A stretch of DNA of 6,149 nucleotides from Clostridia bacterium (GTDB lineage Bacteria; Bacillota; Clostridia; Christensenellales; Aristaeellaceae), in contig CAAEEC010000386.1 in the NCBI GenBank assembly GCA_900754755.1, positions 1-6,149 on the forward strand. The letters are read 5' to 3'. Shown one piece after another: positions 5,210-6,149 of the stretch (its first letter is position 1; each line of letters starts with the position of its first letter). Position numbers and translations under genes: made by a program. Below the pieces are notes generated by a model. That model was given only the letters and a program-made list of their open reading frames with translations, was not told where the DNA came from and searched no databases.

Positions 5210-6071
5210 TTTGGTTTTCTCCTTGTTGTTCCAAATCCTGCGGCCCAAAAGAGTGCGGCAAAAGCTCGCCAAGGGGAACCACGTCGAACGCGCCGCCCTT
5301 TTGCCCTACGATCACGCGCATATCCACGGAAAATTCGTTGAGCACTTGGCGGCAAATGCCGCACGGCCAGGAATCGCCCTTTTCCCCTACGATGGCAATG
5401 GCCGTGAAACGCCGCGCCCCCTGCGATACGGCCACAGAGACTGCCGCGCGTTCCGCGCAGATTGTGGCCCCGTAAGAAGCGTTTTCAATATTGCAGCCGA
5501 GGAATTCGCGCCCATCTTCGCAGCGCAAGCAAGCGCCCACCTTATAGCCCGAATAGGGTGCGTAAGCATTTTCCAACGCTTCACAAGCCCGGAGGAACAG
5601 GTGCTCGTCCAGCGGATTGCGATCTATGCCCAATTGTTCCATAGCAGCCTCCTCCATTGCGCGCATTTTTTGACGCTCTTCTTCCTCCATATGGTCGTAC
5701 CCCAACAAATGCAGCGACGCATGCGTCGCAAGAAATACCGCTTCGCGCGTGATGCTGTGGCCATACTCTTTGGCCTGCTGCCGCACGCGCTCCAGGGAAA
5801 GAAAAACGTCGCCCAAATTGGGTTTGCCAAATTCCGGATCATAAACGGCGTTCAGCCGCTTGGGGCAATCGCGCGCGGTTTTTCCCTTGGGGTACGATAC
5901 GGCGGGATAGCTCAAAACGTCCGTCGCCCGATCGATGCCGCGCGTATCGCGGTTGAGTTCGCGCATTTCCTCATCAGACACTACGCGAAACACCGCCGTG
6001 CAAGGGCGCACGCCTTCCAAACCGCAACATGTTTCCAACGCGCGGCCAAACCATGTATCAAGCTTTGTCAT
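5202..6071 (-). CDS. ybeY-cdd: YbeY-cytidine deaminase fusion protein
   Basis: One uninterrupted 289-codon frame joins two enzymes. Residues 1 to about 151 are YbeY, the metal-dependent endoribonuclease of 16S rRNA 3'-end maturation and ribosome quality control. They contain DRATDVLSYP (47-56), LGDVFLS (86-92), EYGHSITRE and the metal site HASLHLLGYDH (His117, His121, His127; the usual second-position Gly is Ala). Residues about 154-289 are cytidine deaminase, which converts (deoxy)cytidine to (deoxy)uridine in pyrimidine salvage. They contain AYAPYSGYKVGA (169-180), GCNIENASYGATICAE (Cys205, catalytic Glu207) and PCGICRQ (Cys237, Cys240), so the zinc site is complete. The linker is only a few residues. 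ATG 6071 has AGGAG just upstream and lies inside the end of the pgpH-like frame. The N-terminus is somewhat shorter than typical YbeY. Separate ybeY, dgkA and cdd genes are the common arrangement, so fusion plus dgkA absence is unusual. An in-frame ATG at residue 144 could give free deaminase. Confidence 0.93.
   Translation of the reverse strand: MTKLDTWFGRALETCCGLEGVRPCTAVFRVVSDEEMRELNRDTRGIDRATDVLSYPAVSYPKGKTARDCPKRLNAVYDPEFGKPNLGDVFLSLERVRQQAKEYGHSITREAVFLATHASLHLLGYDHMEEEERQKMRAMEEAAMEQLGIDRNPLDEHLFLRACEALENAYAPYSGYKVGACLRCEDGREFLGCNIENASYGATICAERAAVSVAVSQGARRFTAIAIVGEKGDSWPCGICRQVLNEFSVDMRVIVGQKGGAFDVVPLGELLPHSFGPQDLEQQGENQNG
5640..5655 (-). promoter_or_regulatory. Internal Shine-Dalgarno-like site and in-frame ATG within the fusion gene
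   Basis: On the minus strand GGAGGAGG (5655-5648) is followed after five bases by an in-frame ATG (5642-5640, residue 144 of the fusion). Initiation here would yield a 146-residue protein with the whole cytidine deaminase domain. The same bases encode the MEEAAM stretch near the YbeY C-terminus, a region where YbeY proteins normally carry Met/Glu-rich sequence, so the match may be fortuitous. Confidence 0.4.
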
Positions 6072-6149
6072 TTGTCTCCTCGCTGCGATGTTCCTCGCGA
6101 TCCAACTGCGGCACTTCAATCGTGGGGTATTCTATGCGCTCATGGAATA
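6058..6149 (-). CDS. Probable PgpH (7TM-HD phosphodiesterase), C-terminal fragment
   Basis: A frame open from the right edge gives 29 residues, FHERIEYPTIEVPQ and on to a Glu/Asp-rich tail, ending at TGA 6060-6058. The HxRIEYP element matches what I recall of the C-terminus of the 7TM-HD family (PgpH/YqfF), a membrane-bound phosphodiesterase that degrades cyclic di-AMP. That gene normally precedes ybeY in Firmicutes, and position therefore supports the call more than the short sequence does. It overlaps the ybeY start by 14 bases. None of the HD domain or membrane segments is in the window. Confidence 0.6.
   Translation of the reverse strand, partial: FHERIEYPTIEVPQLDREEHRSEETNDKA

Overview
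The window looks like chromosomal DNA from a moderately GC-rich, anaerobic member of the Firmicutes (Clostridia-like). This rests on three things: the conserved gene order pgpH / ybeY / cdd / era / recO, a rubredoxin-first ('reverse') rubrerythrin gene, and strong GGAGG-type ribosome binding sites. The assignment is by recognition of families and gene order only; no database was searched.

Almost everything is on the minus strand, so the window reads from right to left. (1) 6149 to 3607 is a compact housekeeping operon: the last 29 codons of a probable PgpH (membrane HD-domain phosphodiesterase), a single ORF that fuses the rRNA-maturation RNase YbeY to cytidine deaminase, then era and recO. 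Successive genes overlap by 14, 8 and 11 bases, which suggests translational coupling. The dgkA gene often found between ybeY and cdd is absent. (2) 3604 to 2456 is a redox/peroxide-defence operon. It has its own promoter, with a perfect inverted repeat flanking the -10 box. Its genes are a 37-codon free-standing rubredoxin-like protein, a reverse rubrerythrin (peroxide reductase) and a 64-residue BFD-like [2Fe-2S] protein, and it ends in a good intrinsic terminator. A strong hairpin without a U-tract sits between the rubrerythrin and BFD-like genes. (3) 2416 to 228 holds two accessory genes: an ATP-binding protein with an AlbA_2/Schlafen-like N-terminus, a GHKL-like ATPase region and a winged-helix C-terminus, followed by an alpha/beta hydrolase. 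(4) At the left edge, on the plus strand and convergent with the hydrolase, is the C-terminus of an Fpg/Nei-family DNA glycosylase with its zinc finger.

The main points of interest are the YbeY-cytidine deaminase fusion with an internal ribosome-binding-site-like sequence, the compact rubredoxin / reverse rubrerythrin / BFD operon with its candidate operator and strand-asymmetric RNA hairpins, and a perfect 14-bp hairpin inside the glycosylase zinc-finger codons. I saw no CRISPR array, tRNA, rRNA, insertion sequence or phage gene. No stretch over 300 bases lacks a gene.
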